The notes under the pieces are model-generated. The model did no database searches. It was not told the origin of the DNA and saw nothing but the letters and a program-made list of their open reading frames with translations. DNA of 54,163 bases. Source: Bacillus sp. MUM 116. Its GTDB lineage: Bacteria > Bacillota > Bacilli > Bacillales > Cytobacillaceae. The stretch spans positions 1-54,163 of the forward strand of contig NZ_MLYR01000010.1 of assembly GCF_001866655.1 (NCBI RefSeq), read 5' to 3'. The stretch's first letter is position 1, and every line of letters starts with the position of its first letter. Shown here one piece after another: positions 24,946-33,404 of this stretch. Made by a program: the position numbers and the translations under genes.

Positions 24946-25434
24946 CTACATCTTAATCCTTTCAATTTCAAGCAGTTTCCTTTTAATCGGGGTATTACTT
25001 CCTGCATATCCGACCAAGCTGCCATTTTTGCCAATTACCCGATGGCATGGGATAATAATCGGAATCTGATTTGCCCGATTTGCTTGACCAACCGCACGAA
25101 CGGCTTTTGGGTTTCCGATCATTTCAGCCACATCAGCATAGCTTTTCATTTCGCCAAAGGGGATGGATTGAAGCGCCTTCCAAACCTTTTTTCGAAAATC
25201 CGTTCCCTCTATCGACAGGGGAAGTTCGAATTGCTGACGCTGACCGTGAAAATACTCATCCAACTGTTTTATTGCTTCACCGCAAAGTTCCATATCTTCT
25301 TTTAAGAACGGGTTTTCTTTTTGATAGTTTAACCAGTCTTCTTCAAACAGCTCAATTCTTTTGACGCCTTTTTCATCTGCAATTATATAAAGCATCCCAA
25401 TCGGCGATTCGTAAGCCGCATATCCTAATCTCAA
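24946..25434 (-). CDS. ogt: Methylated-DNA--protein-cysteine methyltransferase
   Basis: 162 residues. The suicide acceptor cysteine is C130 in IIIPCHRVIG; the helix-turn-helix region FGEMKSYADVAEMIGNPKAVRAVGQANRANQ and the conserved SLVGYAGS loop are present. It removes methyl groups from O6-methylguanine in DNA. The frame opens with GTG at 25443; GGGGTG lies 6 nt before TTG at 25434, so that is preferred. Confidence 0.93.
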   Translation of the reverse strand: MRLGYAAYESPIGMLYIIADEKGVKRIELFEEDWLNYQKENPFLKEDMELCGEAIKQLDEYFHGQRQQFELPLSIEGTDFRKKVWKALQSIPFGEMKSYADVAEMIGNPKAVRAVGQANRANQIPIIIPCHRVIGKNGSLVGYAGSNTPIKRKLLEIERIKM

Positions 25435-25511
25435 TTCGATCACCCCAATTAATACACAACCATATTCTTTTCCATTATACAGCCATTTTAATTCCCTTTT
25501 AACTCTAAAAA

Positions 25512-25550
25512 ATGAAAAAACGTTCCTACATATCGTAGAAACGATTTTTC
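25512..25550 (-). terminator. Terminator of the DinB-family gene
   Basis: AAAACGTTCCTAC and GTAGAAACGATTTTT form an imperfect stem with one bulge, downstream of the DinB stop. Confidence 0.6.
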
Positions 25551-25571
25551 AATTGCCGTTTTTTCTTCTAT

Positions 25572-26033
25572 TTATGCTTTAGCTTCAATGACACGTTTCA
25601 TCGCCTGTATTTGCCCCAAATGATTGGCTTCATGGAAGGTGGCAAAATTTGCAACTTCACCGAAAGTTTCTAAACCAAGAAATGGGGTTGCAAGCCGTTC
25701 CTTTAAGCTCTCAGCTGGAACCTCTTTAATCCGGTTGATTTGCTCTTTAAGTTGACGGGATAATTCCTCGACAGATGGAACATCCCCTTGCCAATCAGCT
25801 GGTTTCGTACCCGTGGCAAACAGCATCATATAGTTCTCAGGAAGATTAGTGGATTTTTTAGGGAACCCAAACATAAACTGTTCGGCTACTGTTAACACAT
25901 GCCCAATATGCCAATGAATCGTGTTATTAAAGCCCTCCGGCTGTACATCAACAATCGCTCCATCTAATCCATCGACATTTTTAAGAAGAAAATTCCTGGT
26001 TACCTCAAAATGTTTGAAAAATAATTCGCTCAT
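25572..26033 (-). CDS. DinB/YfiT-like putative metal-dependent protein
   Basis: 153 residues of the four-helix DinB superfamily. Histidines in NTIHWHIGHVLTVAEQF (near 50) and FHEANHLGQIQAMKRV (near 135) form the expected metal triad. Many members are thiol-transferases using bacillithiol, but the substrate is not deducible. Ribosome binding site GGGAGG. It lies just downstream of argS in the same orientation; no shared function is evident. Confidence 0.85.
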   Translation of the reverse strand: MSELFFKHFEVTRNFLLKNVDGLDGAIVDVQPEGFNNTIHWHIGHVLTVAEQFMFGFPKKSTNLPENYMMLFATGTKPADWQGDVPSVEELSRQLKEQINRIKEVPAESLKERLATPFLGLETFGEVANFATFHEANHLGQIQAMKRVIEAKA

Positions 26034-26104
26034 TTCCTAGCCTCCCCCATTATACTCAGTTTCTATTTTAACCCAAAATCATCCAAATAAGAAAATTAAA
26101 TGCC

Positions 26105-27799
26105 TTACATTTCTTCAGGAGACTCGACACCTAATAAACGTAAACCTTCTTTTAGAACAACCGTTACAGAATAAACAAGAGCTAAGCGTGCTTGTTTCTC
26201 TGCGTTATCCTCAAGGATTTTCACTTCGCCATAATATTTATTAAACGCTTGGGCAAGGTCAATCACATATTTAGCGACTTGAGAAGGATCAAACTGGTTA
26301 AGCGCTCTTTTGATTGCAGTTGGAAATTCCATTAGCATGCTAATAACCTTCCATTCTTTTTCCCAAGAATAATCCATTCCTTCTGGGTACCAATCACCGG
26401 ACCAGTTTCCTTTACGTAAAATCGAACAGGCGCGAGCATGTGTATATTGTACATACGGCCCTGTTTCCCCCTCAAAACGAAGCATTTCTTCTAAAGAAAA
26501 CTCAATATCATTCATTCTGAAATTCTTTAAGTCATGGAAAATAACCGCTCCGACCCCGACCTGTTTCGCAACCGCATCTTTGTTTTCAAGATTTGGATTT
26601 TTCTCTTCAATATTATGGCGCGCCATCGAAATCGATTCATCCAAAACCTCTTCTAATAAAACAACCTTTCCTTTTCTTGTCGACATTTTCTTGCCTTCTT
26701 TTAACATCATGCCAAATGGAATATGGACCATACTCTGTGCCCAGTCATAGCCCAGTTTTCCTAAAACAGCTTTTAATTGTTTAAAATGGAGGCTTTGTTC
26801 ATTTCCGACAACATATAAGGACTTTTCAAAATCGTAGGTTTCCTTCCGATAAAGTGCTGCAGCTAAATCGCGGGTAGCGTACAATGTTGCACCATCAGAT
26901 TTTTTGATTAAACATGGCGGCAATTCTTCTTCCGTTAACTCCACCACTTGTGCCTGGTCTGATTCTACCAGCAATTGTTTTTCCTCAAGAAGCTTCACAA
27001 CACGGTCCATTTTATCATTGTAAAAAGCTTCACCGTTAAAGGAGTCAAACTCAACCTTCATTAAGCCGTATATTCTAGAGAATTCTTTTAAGGACTCATC
27101 GCGGAACCATTTCCATAACTCCTGAGCTTCTTTGTCCCCATCCTCAAGCATTTTAAACCAGCTTCTGCCCTGGTCAACAAGAGATAGGTCATTTTCCGCT
27201 TCTTCATGGAACTTAATATAAAGGGCCAACAGCTCTTTAATTGGATTTTGTTTAACCTTTTCGGCATCTCCCCAAAGTTTATAAGCAGTAATTAATTTAC
27301 CAAACTGCGTGCCCCAGTCGCCAAGATGATTGATTTTCACCGGCTTATATCCGCATTTTTCAAGAATTAAAGACAAGGAATTACCAATGACCGTTGAGCG
27401 TAAATGTCCCATTGAAAATGGCTTGGCGATATTTGGCGAGGACATATCGATTGGCACATTTCCCCCGTTTCCGATTGTCTGGGTCCCATAGCTGCTTTCC
27501 TGCGAGTTAATTTCTTTGATTATTTGCTCGGAAACTTGTTGTTTATTTAAAAAGAAATTTAGATAAGCGCCAATTACTTCTATTTTTTCAAAAAGAGGGG
27601 ATTGAATCGTACTGCTTAGTTCTTCGGCAATCAAATTTGGTGCCTTTCTTTTTACTTTTGCCAGTGTGAAGCAAGGAAAAGCTAAATCTCCATGTGCTTG
27701 GTTTTTTGGTTTTTCAATCAGTTGTTCAAGGTCCTGAACTGAAATCTCTCCCTTAAGGGATTCAAAAAGAATTTCGGCAAGCTCTTTCTTAAAATTCAC
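26105..27799 (-). CDS. argS: Arginyl-tRNA synthetase
   Basis: 564 residues, class Ia. The HIGH-like motif is FSMGHLRST (about 128-136) within SSPNIAKPF, and the second signature is [10 protein letters not shown], as usual for ArgRS. N-terminal Add1 domain and C-terminal DALR anticodon-binding domain ([15 protein letters not shown]...) are present. The start is GTG with GGAGG 7 nt upstream. A T-box lies upstream, but a 184-bp MITE-like repeat separates its terminator from the gene. Confidence 0.96.
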   Translation of the reverse strand: MNFKKELAEILFESLKGEISVQDLEQLIEKPKNQAHGDLAFPCFTLAKVKRKAPNLIAEELSSTIQSPLFEKIEVIGAYLNFFLNKQQVSEQIIKEINSQESSYGTQTIGNGGNVPIDMSSPNIAKPFSMGHLRSTVIGNSLSLILEKCGYKPVKINHLGDWGTQFGKLITAYKLWGDAEKVKQNPIKELLALYIKFHEEAENDLSLVDQGRSWFKMLEDGDKEAQELWKWFRDESLKEFSRIYGLMKVEFDSFNGEAFYNDKMDRVVKLLEEKQLLVESDQAQVVELTEEELPPCLIKKSDGATLYATRDLAAALYRKETYDFEKSLYVVGNEQSLHFKQLKAVLGKLGYDWAQSMVHIPFGMMLKEGKKMSTRKGKVVLLEEVLDESISMARHNIEEKNPNLENKDAVAKQVGVGAVIFHDLKNFRMNDIEFSLEEMLRFEGETGPYVQYTHARACSILRKGNWSGDWYPEGMDYSWEKEWKVISMLMEFPTAIKRALNQFDPSQVAKYVIDLAQAFNKYYGEVKILEDNAEKQARLALVYSVTVVLKEGLRLLGVESPEEM

Positions 27800-27831
27800 A
27801 ATAAAACCTCCATTGTTTTTCCTAAAATAAA

Positions 27832-28015
27832 GGCTGTGTTAAACTTGTCTGTTGATTTCCGCTCCAGGCGCTTCGCTTTCCGTGGGCGTGCCGGGGAGCC
27901 TCCTCGTCGCTTCGCTCCTGTGGGGTCTCCCCTGCCCCGTACTCCCACAGGAGTCTTCGCGCCTTCCGCTCCAATCAACAGAGTTAAAAAATCAACAATG
28001 TCCTTTAACACAGCC
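27832..28015. mobile_element. MITE-like element, family 2, copy 2 (complete)
   Basis: 184 bp with perfect 12-bp terminal inverted repeats, GGCTGTGTTAAA (27832-27843) and TTTAACACAGCC (28004-28015). It is flanked by 8-bp direct repeats AAAATAAA (27824-27831 and 28016-28023), consistent with target-site duplication. The interior is GC-rich and palindromic (CTGTGGGGTCTCC and TCCCACAGGAGTC). No coding capacity. It lies in the T-tract of the argS T-box terminator. Confidence 0.8.
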
Positions 28016-28017
28016 AA

Positions 28018-28250
28018 AATAAAAAACTCCCGTCTCTTATAAAAGAGACGAGAGTTATCCCGCGGTACCACTCTAATTGTTCGTAAAGAACCAGCTTACG
28101 CTTTGTAACGGAGAATTCTCCGGCATATCCTACTGTTACTTCGGACAGGCATCTCGAAAGTGCGCTTCATTATCTTCTTTTGGTTTCAGGCTCCCACCAC
28201 CCCTGAATCGCTTCGACCTCATAGATAACTACTCTCTTTGTCATGGATTA
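28018..28250 (-). promoter_or_regulatory. T-box riboswitch of argS
   Basis: The minus strand contains the T-box core AGAGTGGTACCGCGG (28075-28058 region) with acceptor-binding bulge TGGT, upstream AGAGAG and stem I sequences, then a terminator ACTCTCGTCTCTT / AAGAGACGGGAGT (28054-28025) with a T-run. In stem I the 3' side of the specifier loop reads GAAGCGCAC, so CGC (Arg) is a plausible specifier codon. Uncharged tRNA-Arg would promote read-through into argS. Confidence 0.9.
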
Positions 28251-28358
28251 TCGATATTAATTACCAGATATTATACTGGAACACACGGGATTTTTCCAGT
28301 GTCTGTTTCATTATTTTTCTTATAAGAGGAAATCCTAACGGAAAGGAGGGATTTGTTG

Positions 28359-28610
28359 ATGGCGAGAAGGAATAAAATCCTCGTTCCCGGAGCGAGGGCC
28401 GGATTGGATGAGCTAAAAGCCAAGGTTGTTAATGCCAAAAGCCCGGAGGATGCAAAGTTTGAGGCGGCTGAAGAAACAGGAGTACCTTTAAAGAAAGGGT
28501 ACAACGGCCAGCTTACTTCTGAGCAAGCCGGAAAGGTCGGCGGCAGGTTAGGCGGCAGCATGGTTCGTGAGCTTGTGAAAATGGCGCAGCAAAACCTTGG
28601 GAAAAAATAA
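28359..28610 (+). CDS. Alpha/beta-type small acid-soluble spore protein
   Basis: 83 residues. SASPs coat and protect spore DNA. The core KFEAAEETGVPL..GYNGQLTSEQAGKVGGRLGGSMVRELVKMAQQ matches alpha/beta SASPs; the FEAAEETG segment corresponds to the GPR protease cleavage site. AGGAGGG with 8-nt spacing fixes the ATG at 28359, not an in-frame TTG 6 nt earlier. Expected to be made in the forespore under SigG; no clear promoter seen. Divergent from the argS T-box. Confidence 0.93.
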   Translation: MARRNKILVPGARAGLDELKAKVVNAKSPEDAKFEAAEETGVPLKKGYNGQLTSEQAGKVGGRLGGSMVRELVKMAQQNLGKK

Positions 28611-28749
28611 GTACAGGATAGTGACGGGCGCAAAAATCATTAATTAGCGACCGTCTTCTATTTTACTGGCTGAATATGGGCACGTAGAACCCCGTTTGTC
28701 TACTAATGCCATTTATATATCAATGATCAATCATTATTTTAAAAAAAGT

Positions 28750-28777
28750 TTGACAAATTTGTGACAATTGATAGAAT
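28750..28777 (+). promoter_or_regulatory. Sigma-A promoter of the small membrane protein gene
   Basis: TTGACA (28750-28755), 16-nt spacer, TAGAAT (28772-28777), about 25 nt upstream of the start codon. Confidence 0.65.
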
Positions 28778-28801
28778 ATTCAGTATAAGGAGTGGATGAC
28801 A

Positions 28802-29137
28802 ATGCCGAAAAAACACTTAAAAACACTATTAGTATTCAAACAAGCTGCCTTTTTTGGAATCGGAGCTGGAATGTTGATTGTTTTATTCAGCTTTTTTGCA
28901 AACGGTTACAATCCTAATTATTCCCTTACGGCTGTCGGATTCGGAATCATTGTTGCCTTCATCATCGTCTTTGGGTTCGGCATGTCTTTAAGCTTAATGG
29001 AGGAGTATACGGTTAATTGCAAAGGAAAAACAAGTTCTATTTCGGATCTAAAAAAAAGTAAAGTGGTTCCTCTTAAAAGAGCTCAATATTCCCAAGTTCA
29101 AAAACCCGACCTTCAAAGGTTCATCATTTCCGAATAA
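28802..29137 (+). CDS. Small membrane protein, unknown function
   Basis: 111 residues, not recognised. Two hydrophobic segments (about 12-33 and 42-65) are followed by a polar basic tail of about 45 residues (KGKTSSISDLKKSKVVPLKRAQYSQ). A first ATG at 28796 is 3 nt from AAGGAG; ATG at 28802 has 9-nt spacing and is preferred. It has its own promoter and lies between the SASP gene and yhgE, which is convergent. Confidence 0.75.
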   Translation: MPKKHLKTLLVFKQAAFFGIGAGMLIVLFSFFANGYNPNYSLTAVGFGIIVAFIIVFGFGMSLSLMEEYTVNCKGKTSSISDLKKSKVVPLKRAQYSQVQKPDLQRFIISE

Positions 29138-29195
29138 CTGATGCGTTTCGCAGATAAATATCAATTTCCCGCAGATAAAACGAATTATAAAACAT

Positions 29196-29221
29196 AAAGG
29201 GTGCCCCTAGGAGCACCCTCT
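29196..29221. terminator. Bidirectional hairpin between the small membrane protein gene and yhgE
   Basis: GGGTGCCCC and GGAGCACCC form a GC-rich stem around TA, with one mismatch. T-tracts are weak on both sides. Confidence 0.55.
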
Positions 29222-29223
29222 TA

Positions 29224-31560
29224 TTATGCTTCTTGCTGTAGATTTTGCCGTTTAAATTTAACTACAAAGAATGTAAGCGTAGCAGCCAAGAAGGCCACAA
29301 AGAAAATTGAAATAAACTCAATATTTTGCCACATAAAGCTAAAGTCACCTGTTGAAATAATCGCCCTGAATCCCGCAATCGTGTATGTCATTGGCAGGAA
29401 GTGATTAATTTTTTGCAAAATCGTTGGCACCAATTCGATTGGATAAGTTCCGGCACTGCTGGTTAATTGCAAGATTAAAATAATGACAGCAATGAAGCGG
29501 CCCGGATTATCCAGAACAGTTACAAGGAATTGAATAATCGCTAAAAACGTCCAGCTAGTAAGGATACTTAACATAATAAAGAGCGGAACACTTTTTACTT
29601 CTAAACCAAGTCCTGCCAGCAGAACAACATCCGCAAGCAATGCCTGCCCGACTCCAACGATTAACAAAATTCCTAATTTACCCGCAAACCAGCTGAAGCC
29701 GCTTTTTGGTTTCCTTGCGGGTTCAAACATTGGAAAGATAATTGATAACATTAAAGCCCCTACAAACAAGCTTAATGATAAGAAGTAAGGTGTAAAACCG
29801 GTACCATAGTCAGGAACATGATTCATACGATCCTCTTTTAGGTTAACCGGCTTCGCAAACATATTATAAACATTGTTATTCGCTTTGACATCACTTGCAT
29901 TTTTGGCTCCATCCTTCAATTTATCTTTTAATTCCTTCGAGCCGTCGGCAAGCTTATTCATGCCGCTTGTTAACTCATGAGAACCATTGGCAAGTTGGGT
30001 CATCCCGCCGTTTAAGCTTTTCGTGCCATCATATAATTGACCGGCTCCATCCGACAATTGCTTCGACCCATCCGCAAGCTTATTCGTCCCATCTTTCAGC
30101 TTTGTTGAACCATCTGCTAAGTTATTTAAACCGGAAGTTAGATTGCTGCTTCCATCTGTAATTTGGCCGAAGCCTTTCTTCGCCTCATCCAGTTTATTAC
30201 CAAAGGTACCTAAACCTTGCGTTAATTGATTCTGCCCATCTTCAAGTTGTTTTGCACCGGAAGCCAATTGATTGACACCATCAGCAAGTTGAGTTTGGCC
30301 GTTGTTCAATTTATTTGCTCCGGCTGCCAATTGATCAGAGGCCTGTTTTAAAAGGTCTGCATTGTCGGAAAGAGCACCTAAACCAGCCGAAACCTTCTGG
30401 CTTCCTTCTGATAATTTTTCCAAATTCCCTTTTAAGCCTTCAAGTTTGGCTTTTTCAATCGGGTCATTCGTTTGTTCCTCCATTTGCTTTATAAACTCAA
30501 TCGTTCCCTGTAATCCTTCGCTAATTTGCGCCGAACAAGTTTTTGCATCTCCCGCTCCCGCCTTCCATTTTTCCATGGAGGAAGAAAGTTTCGTTGCACC
30601 ATCCGCCAGTTGCTTTGACCCATTTTGGAGGTCTGGCATTTTCGATGCGGCAGAATCAAGTCCATCTGCTAATTGTTTAGCACCGGTTTGAGATTTCTTC
30701 GCTCCTTCTACCAATTTGGCATTGCCATCCTGCATTTGACTAAGTCCTGTATCAAACTTCTGCAGCCCGTTTTGAAGATCCTTTGAACCGGAAGAAGCAG
30801 ATTCCAAGCCTTTAGAAAACGTGACAGATTTTTCTACAAGGGTTTTTAAATTTTGTTCGATTTTATTCGCACCGCTATTCACCGAGCTTGCGCCATCTGA
30901 TAATTTTGCAGTCCCATCTTTCGCGGTACCAATTCCCTTATTTAACTCTCCTGCTCCATCTTTTGCTGAAACAATTCCCTTATGAAGGTCGCCTGCCCCA
31001 TCACTGGCCTTGTTTAATCCTTTTGCCACATCTTTAATATTGTCAAACATGGATTCGGCATATGTTTCTGTTACTGCACCTGCCACTTCTTCTTTTATCT
31101 TTTGTATGGCGGAATCACCAATTTTCGAAGAAAGATAGTTTGACCCTTCATTTGGAGTGTAGATCAGATTTAATTTTCTCGGATGATTGCTTTGTAATGT
31201 TGTTGCGTTTTTTGAAAAATCTTTTGGAATTTCAATTTTGATATAATAATCCTGTTTTTCTAACCCTCGATTTGCTTGTTTTTCACTTACAAATTTCCAG
31301 TTAAAGCTCTTTTTATCCTTTAACTTTTCTACTAAGTCCTCACCGATTTCAAGCTTTTTCCCATCATACACTGCGCCTTTGTCATGATTGACAACGGCAA
31401 CCGGCATACGGTCCACATGCCCATACGGATTCCAGAACGCCCATAAGAATGTTCCACTGTAAAGCAGCGGAATCGTCATGACGCCAATAATGGCGATGAG
31501 TAGTTTACGGTTATGGATAATCCCCAAAAGCTCACTTTTCAAAGATGATAATGCCTTCAT
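29224..31560 (-). CDS. yhgE: YhgE/Pip-family membrane protein
   Basis: 778 residues. One N-terminal membrane span (about 17-38) is followed by a long extracytoplasmic region (to about 570) and about five C-terminal spans, as in YhgE/Pip proteins, which include phage receptors and ESX-type secretion partners. Residues from about 180 to 560 carry 7-residue repeats of the form LxDGxxx (LADGSKQLSDGAGQLYDG), predicting a long helical stalk. AAGGAGG with 6-nt spacing sets the ATG at 31560. A single cysteine sits in DAKTCSAQIS in the stalk. The TetR gene upstream is its probable regulator, as yhgD is in B. subtilis. Confidence 0.92.
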   Translation of the reverse strand: MKALSSLKSELLGIIHNRKLLIAIIGVMTIPLLYSGTFLWAFWNPYGHVDRMPVAVVNHDKGAVYDGKKLEIGEDLVEKLKDKKSFNWKFVSEKQANRGLEKQDYYIKIEIPKDFSKNATTLQSNHPRKLNLIYTPNEGSNYLSSKIGDSAIQKIKEEVAGAVTETYAESMFDNIKDVAKGLNKASDGAGDLHKGIVSAKDGAGELNKGIGTAKDGTAKLSDGASSVNSGANKIEQNLKTLVEKSVTFSKGLESASSGSKDLQNGLQKFDTGLSQMQDGNAKLVEGAKKSQTGAKQLADGLDSAASKMPDLQNGSKQLADGATKLSSSMEKWKAGAGDAKTCSAQISEGLQGTIEFIKQMEEQTNDPIEKAKLEGLKGNLEKLSEGSQKVSAGLGALSDNADLLKQASDQLAAGANKLNNGQTQLADGVNQLASGAKQLEDGQNQLTQGLGTFGNKLDEAKKGFGQITDGSSNLTSGLNNLADGSTKLKDGTNKLADGSKQLSDGAGQLYDGTKSLNGGMTQLANGSHELTSGMNKLADGSKELKDKLKDGAKNASDVKANNNVYNMFAKPVNLKEDRMNHVPDYGTGFTPYFLSLSLFVGALMLSIIFPMFEPARKPKSGFSWFAGKLGILLIVGVGQALLADVVLLAGLGLEVKSVPLFIMLSILTSWTFLAIIQFLVTVLDNPGRFIAVIILILQLTSSAGTYPIELVPTILQKINHFLPMTYTIAGFRAIISTGDFSFMWQNIEFISIFFVAFLAATLTFFVVKFKRQNLQQEA

Positions 31561-31641
31561 GTTTAACCTCCTTTTTGGATACAACCCATAATATTGACCA
31601 AAATCCCCATTCAGTCACAAACTTGTAAATAAAGAAGATTA

Positions 31642-32214
31642 TCAAATTGATAATCCTTTTAATAAAAACACCTTCATTAGCTCGGCGATTTGCTCAGAAC
31701 TTAAAGGTTCATGATGTTTTTCCCAATCCGAAACAAGGGCAATGTACATTTTTAGAAGCAAAAAGCTGGTTATTTCCGGGTCAGCTGCTGGAATGGCACC
31801 CTTAGAAATAGCTATTTCAATTTTTTGCTTTAAGTAGGCAATAATTTCATTTTCTACATGTTGGAGCATTTCAGCAACCGCCATTGTCCCCATTTCCGTT
31901 TCTTCTTGGATTAATTTAATCATGAGCTGGTGCTGTGAACGGAATTCCAATAAACGGTAAAGGGCCCGATGGACGTTTTCTGTAAAAGGCAAGCTTGGCT
32001 CGATTACATCCTCTGCTTCGGAAATCATCTCTCTGACTAAGGATGAAACAATTTCTTCAAACAGCTCTTCTTTATTTTTAAAAAAAGTATAGATGGTGCC
32101 CTTCCCAACATTCGCAAGTCTTGCCACTTGGTCCATCGTCGTTGCCTTGTAGCCAAATAAGGAAAAAGACTTCGTCGCCGCCTCTACAATCATCTTTCTG
32201 CGATCTGTTGCCAT
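31642..32214 (-). CDS. yhgD: TetR-family transcriptional regulator
   Basis: 190 residues. N-terminal helix-turn-helix (ATKSFSLFGYKATTMDQVARLANVGKGTIYTFFKNKEELF) and a helical ligand-binding C-terminal region. Start ATG with GGGGG upstream. It lies 80 bp upstream of yhgE in the same direction, with no terminator between, so it probably controls itself and yhgE. Symbol follows the B. subtilis neighbour pair. Confidence 0.9.
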   Translation of the reverse strand: MATDRRKMIVEAATKSFSLFGYKATTMDQVARLANVGKGTIYTFFKNKEELFEEIVSSLVREMISEAEDVIEPSLPFTENVHRALYRLLEFRSQHQLMIKLIQEETEMGTMAVAEMLQHVENEIIAYLKQKIEIAISKGAIPAADPEITSFLLLKMYIALVSDWEKHHEPLSSEQIAELMKVFLLKGLSI

Positions 32215-32227
32215 TCGGACCCCCTTT

Positions 32228-32250
32228 TGACCGTTTTAGTTTTTTAGTCA
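32228..32250. promoter_or_regulatory. Possible TetR operator upstream of yhgD
   Basis: TGACCGTTTTAG...TTTTTAGTCA is an imperfect palindrome just before the yhgD ribosome binding site, a usual position for autoregulation. Confidence 0.3.
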
Positions 32251-32300
32251 TTTTTTAGAACAAAATTTACTATATCATAAACTTTTTTTAAAATCAATAT

Positions 32301-32339
32301 TAAAGCAAGGCCTTTTTTGACAAAGAGCCTTGCTTTAAT
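32301..32339 (-). terminator. Terminator downstream of the DMT transporter gene
   Basis: Perfect 12-bp arms TTAAAGCAAGGC and GCCTTGCTTTAA around a 15-nt loop. Confidence 0.75.
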
Positions 32340-32374
32340 ATGGTTCATTTTAATTAAAATTATACCTTATCTTC

Positions 32375-33304
32375 TTATAATACTCTTTCCCTAGCTACAT
32401 TCTGTTTAAGTTCCCTTTCAGGTAAGGTTAATAGAATAACAGCTACAACAATAAATGCACCACCCAACAATTGATAAGCTCCAAATGATTCTTTTAACCA
32501 TGCGATCGACAGAATGGCCGCCACAAGCGGTTCAATGCTGGATAACAAACCCGTTTCAACTGCGGATAAGTATTTTAAACTTCCAATATAGAGTAAAAAA
32601 GAAACCGTTCCGCTTAATAGAATAATAAGGAGCATTAAAAAAGTACCAATTGTCAATGTTCCTGCCACCTGATGAAAGCTAAACTGCCGGTGCACCACCC
32701 ATAAAACCACACCGCCAAGCAGCATCCCCCAGCCAACAATTTGCAAGGTTCCCCAGCGTTTAATTAAAGATTTAGGATGAAGCGTATAAAAAGCGAAGGT
32801 AACCGCGGTTAAGATTCCATAGAGAATGGCCCGTTTCGATAAAACGACATTTTCAATAGAGCCATTGGTAATCAAATAAAATGTTCCTGATACCGCAGCT
32901 ACTACTGCCAACAATTGCATCGTCGTTGGCAGTTTCTTTTTCCGGGTGGCAATATAAATCGTTATGATGATTGGTCCAAGAAATTGAAATAAGGTAGCCG
33001 TTACTGCATTACTTTTATCCAGTGTTTCAATAAACGTATATTGTCCAGCAAGCATTCCGATAACTGCAAAAATGCAAAGCTGAATCCAATCCTTCGGGTG
33101 CTTCCAAATTTCAAATATATTTTGCTTAGAAAAAAGCAAAAACCCTAAAATGGTGATGCCAGCAAATAGCAGACGGATAACTAAATAGTCCTCGGATGAT
33201 AGGTCCGTATGATAAAAAAGCCACTGGATCATGGGACCGGATAATCCCCAAAATGTTGCCCCGCTTATGATCATCAGCAGACCGAGATGTCTAGATGGTT
33301 TCAT
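32375..33304 (-). CDS. EamA/DMT-superfamily transporter
   Basis: 309 residues, ten membrane segments in two EamA repeats (GATFWGLSGPMIQWLFYH...; SAVETGLLSSIEPLVAAILSIAWLKE). Such proteins export or import small metabolites; the substrate is unknown. Divergent from a MocR-type regulator with which it shares a 100-bp regulatory gap. This pairing suggests a PLP-related or amine compound as inducer, but that is inference. Confidence 0.88.
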   Translation of the reverse strand: MKPSRHLGLLMIISGATFWGLSGPMIQWLFYHTDLSSEDYLVIRLLFAGITILGFLLFSKQNIFEIWKHPKDWIQLCIFAVIGMLAGQYTFIETLDKSNAVTATLFQFLGPIIITIYIATRKKKLPTTMQLLAVVAAVSGTFYLITNGSIENVVLSKRAILYGILTAVTFAFYTLHPKSLIKRWGTLQIVGWGMLLGGVVLWVVHRQFSFHQVAGTLTIGTFLMLLIILLSGTVSFLLYIGSLKYLSAVETGLLSSIEPLVAAILSIAWLKESFGAYQLLGGAFIVVAVILLTLPERELKQNVARERVL

Positions 33305-33352
33305 GATGAATTAATACCTCCATTAAATAAACATAGTGGTATTATATTAGAC

Positions 33353-33378
33353 ATCTGATACTATAAGAAGTATCAGAT
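33353..33378. promoter_or_regulatory. Palindromic operator between DMT and MocR genes
   Basis: Perfect 10-bp arms ATCTGATACT (33353-33362) and AGTATCAGAT (33369-33378) separated by 6 bp, in the divergent promoter region. Likely bound by the MocR regulator. Confidence 0.55.
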
Positions 33379-33404
33379 TAACAAAAATGAGGGGGATCAG
33401 TTTT

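Noticed and set aside
27796..28071. Arginine- and glycine-rich frame, and its opposite at 27836-28042
   Set aside because: Entirely within the MITE-like element and T-box terminator; composition follows the GC-rich repeat.
28271..28633. 120-codon frame antisense to the SASP gene
   Set aside because: Shadow of a well-supported SASP gene.
29895..30691. Antisense frames over yhgE and apparent DNA repeats there
   Set aside because: Caused by the 7-residue LxDGxxx protein repeat; neither CRISPR nor separate genes.
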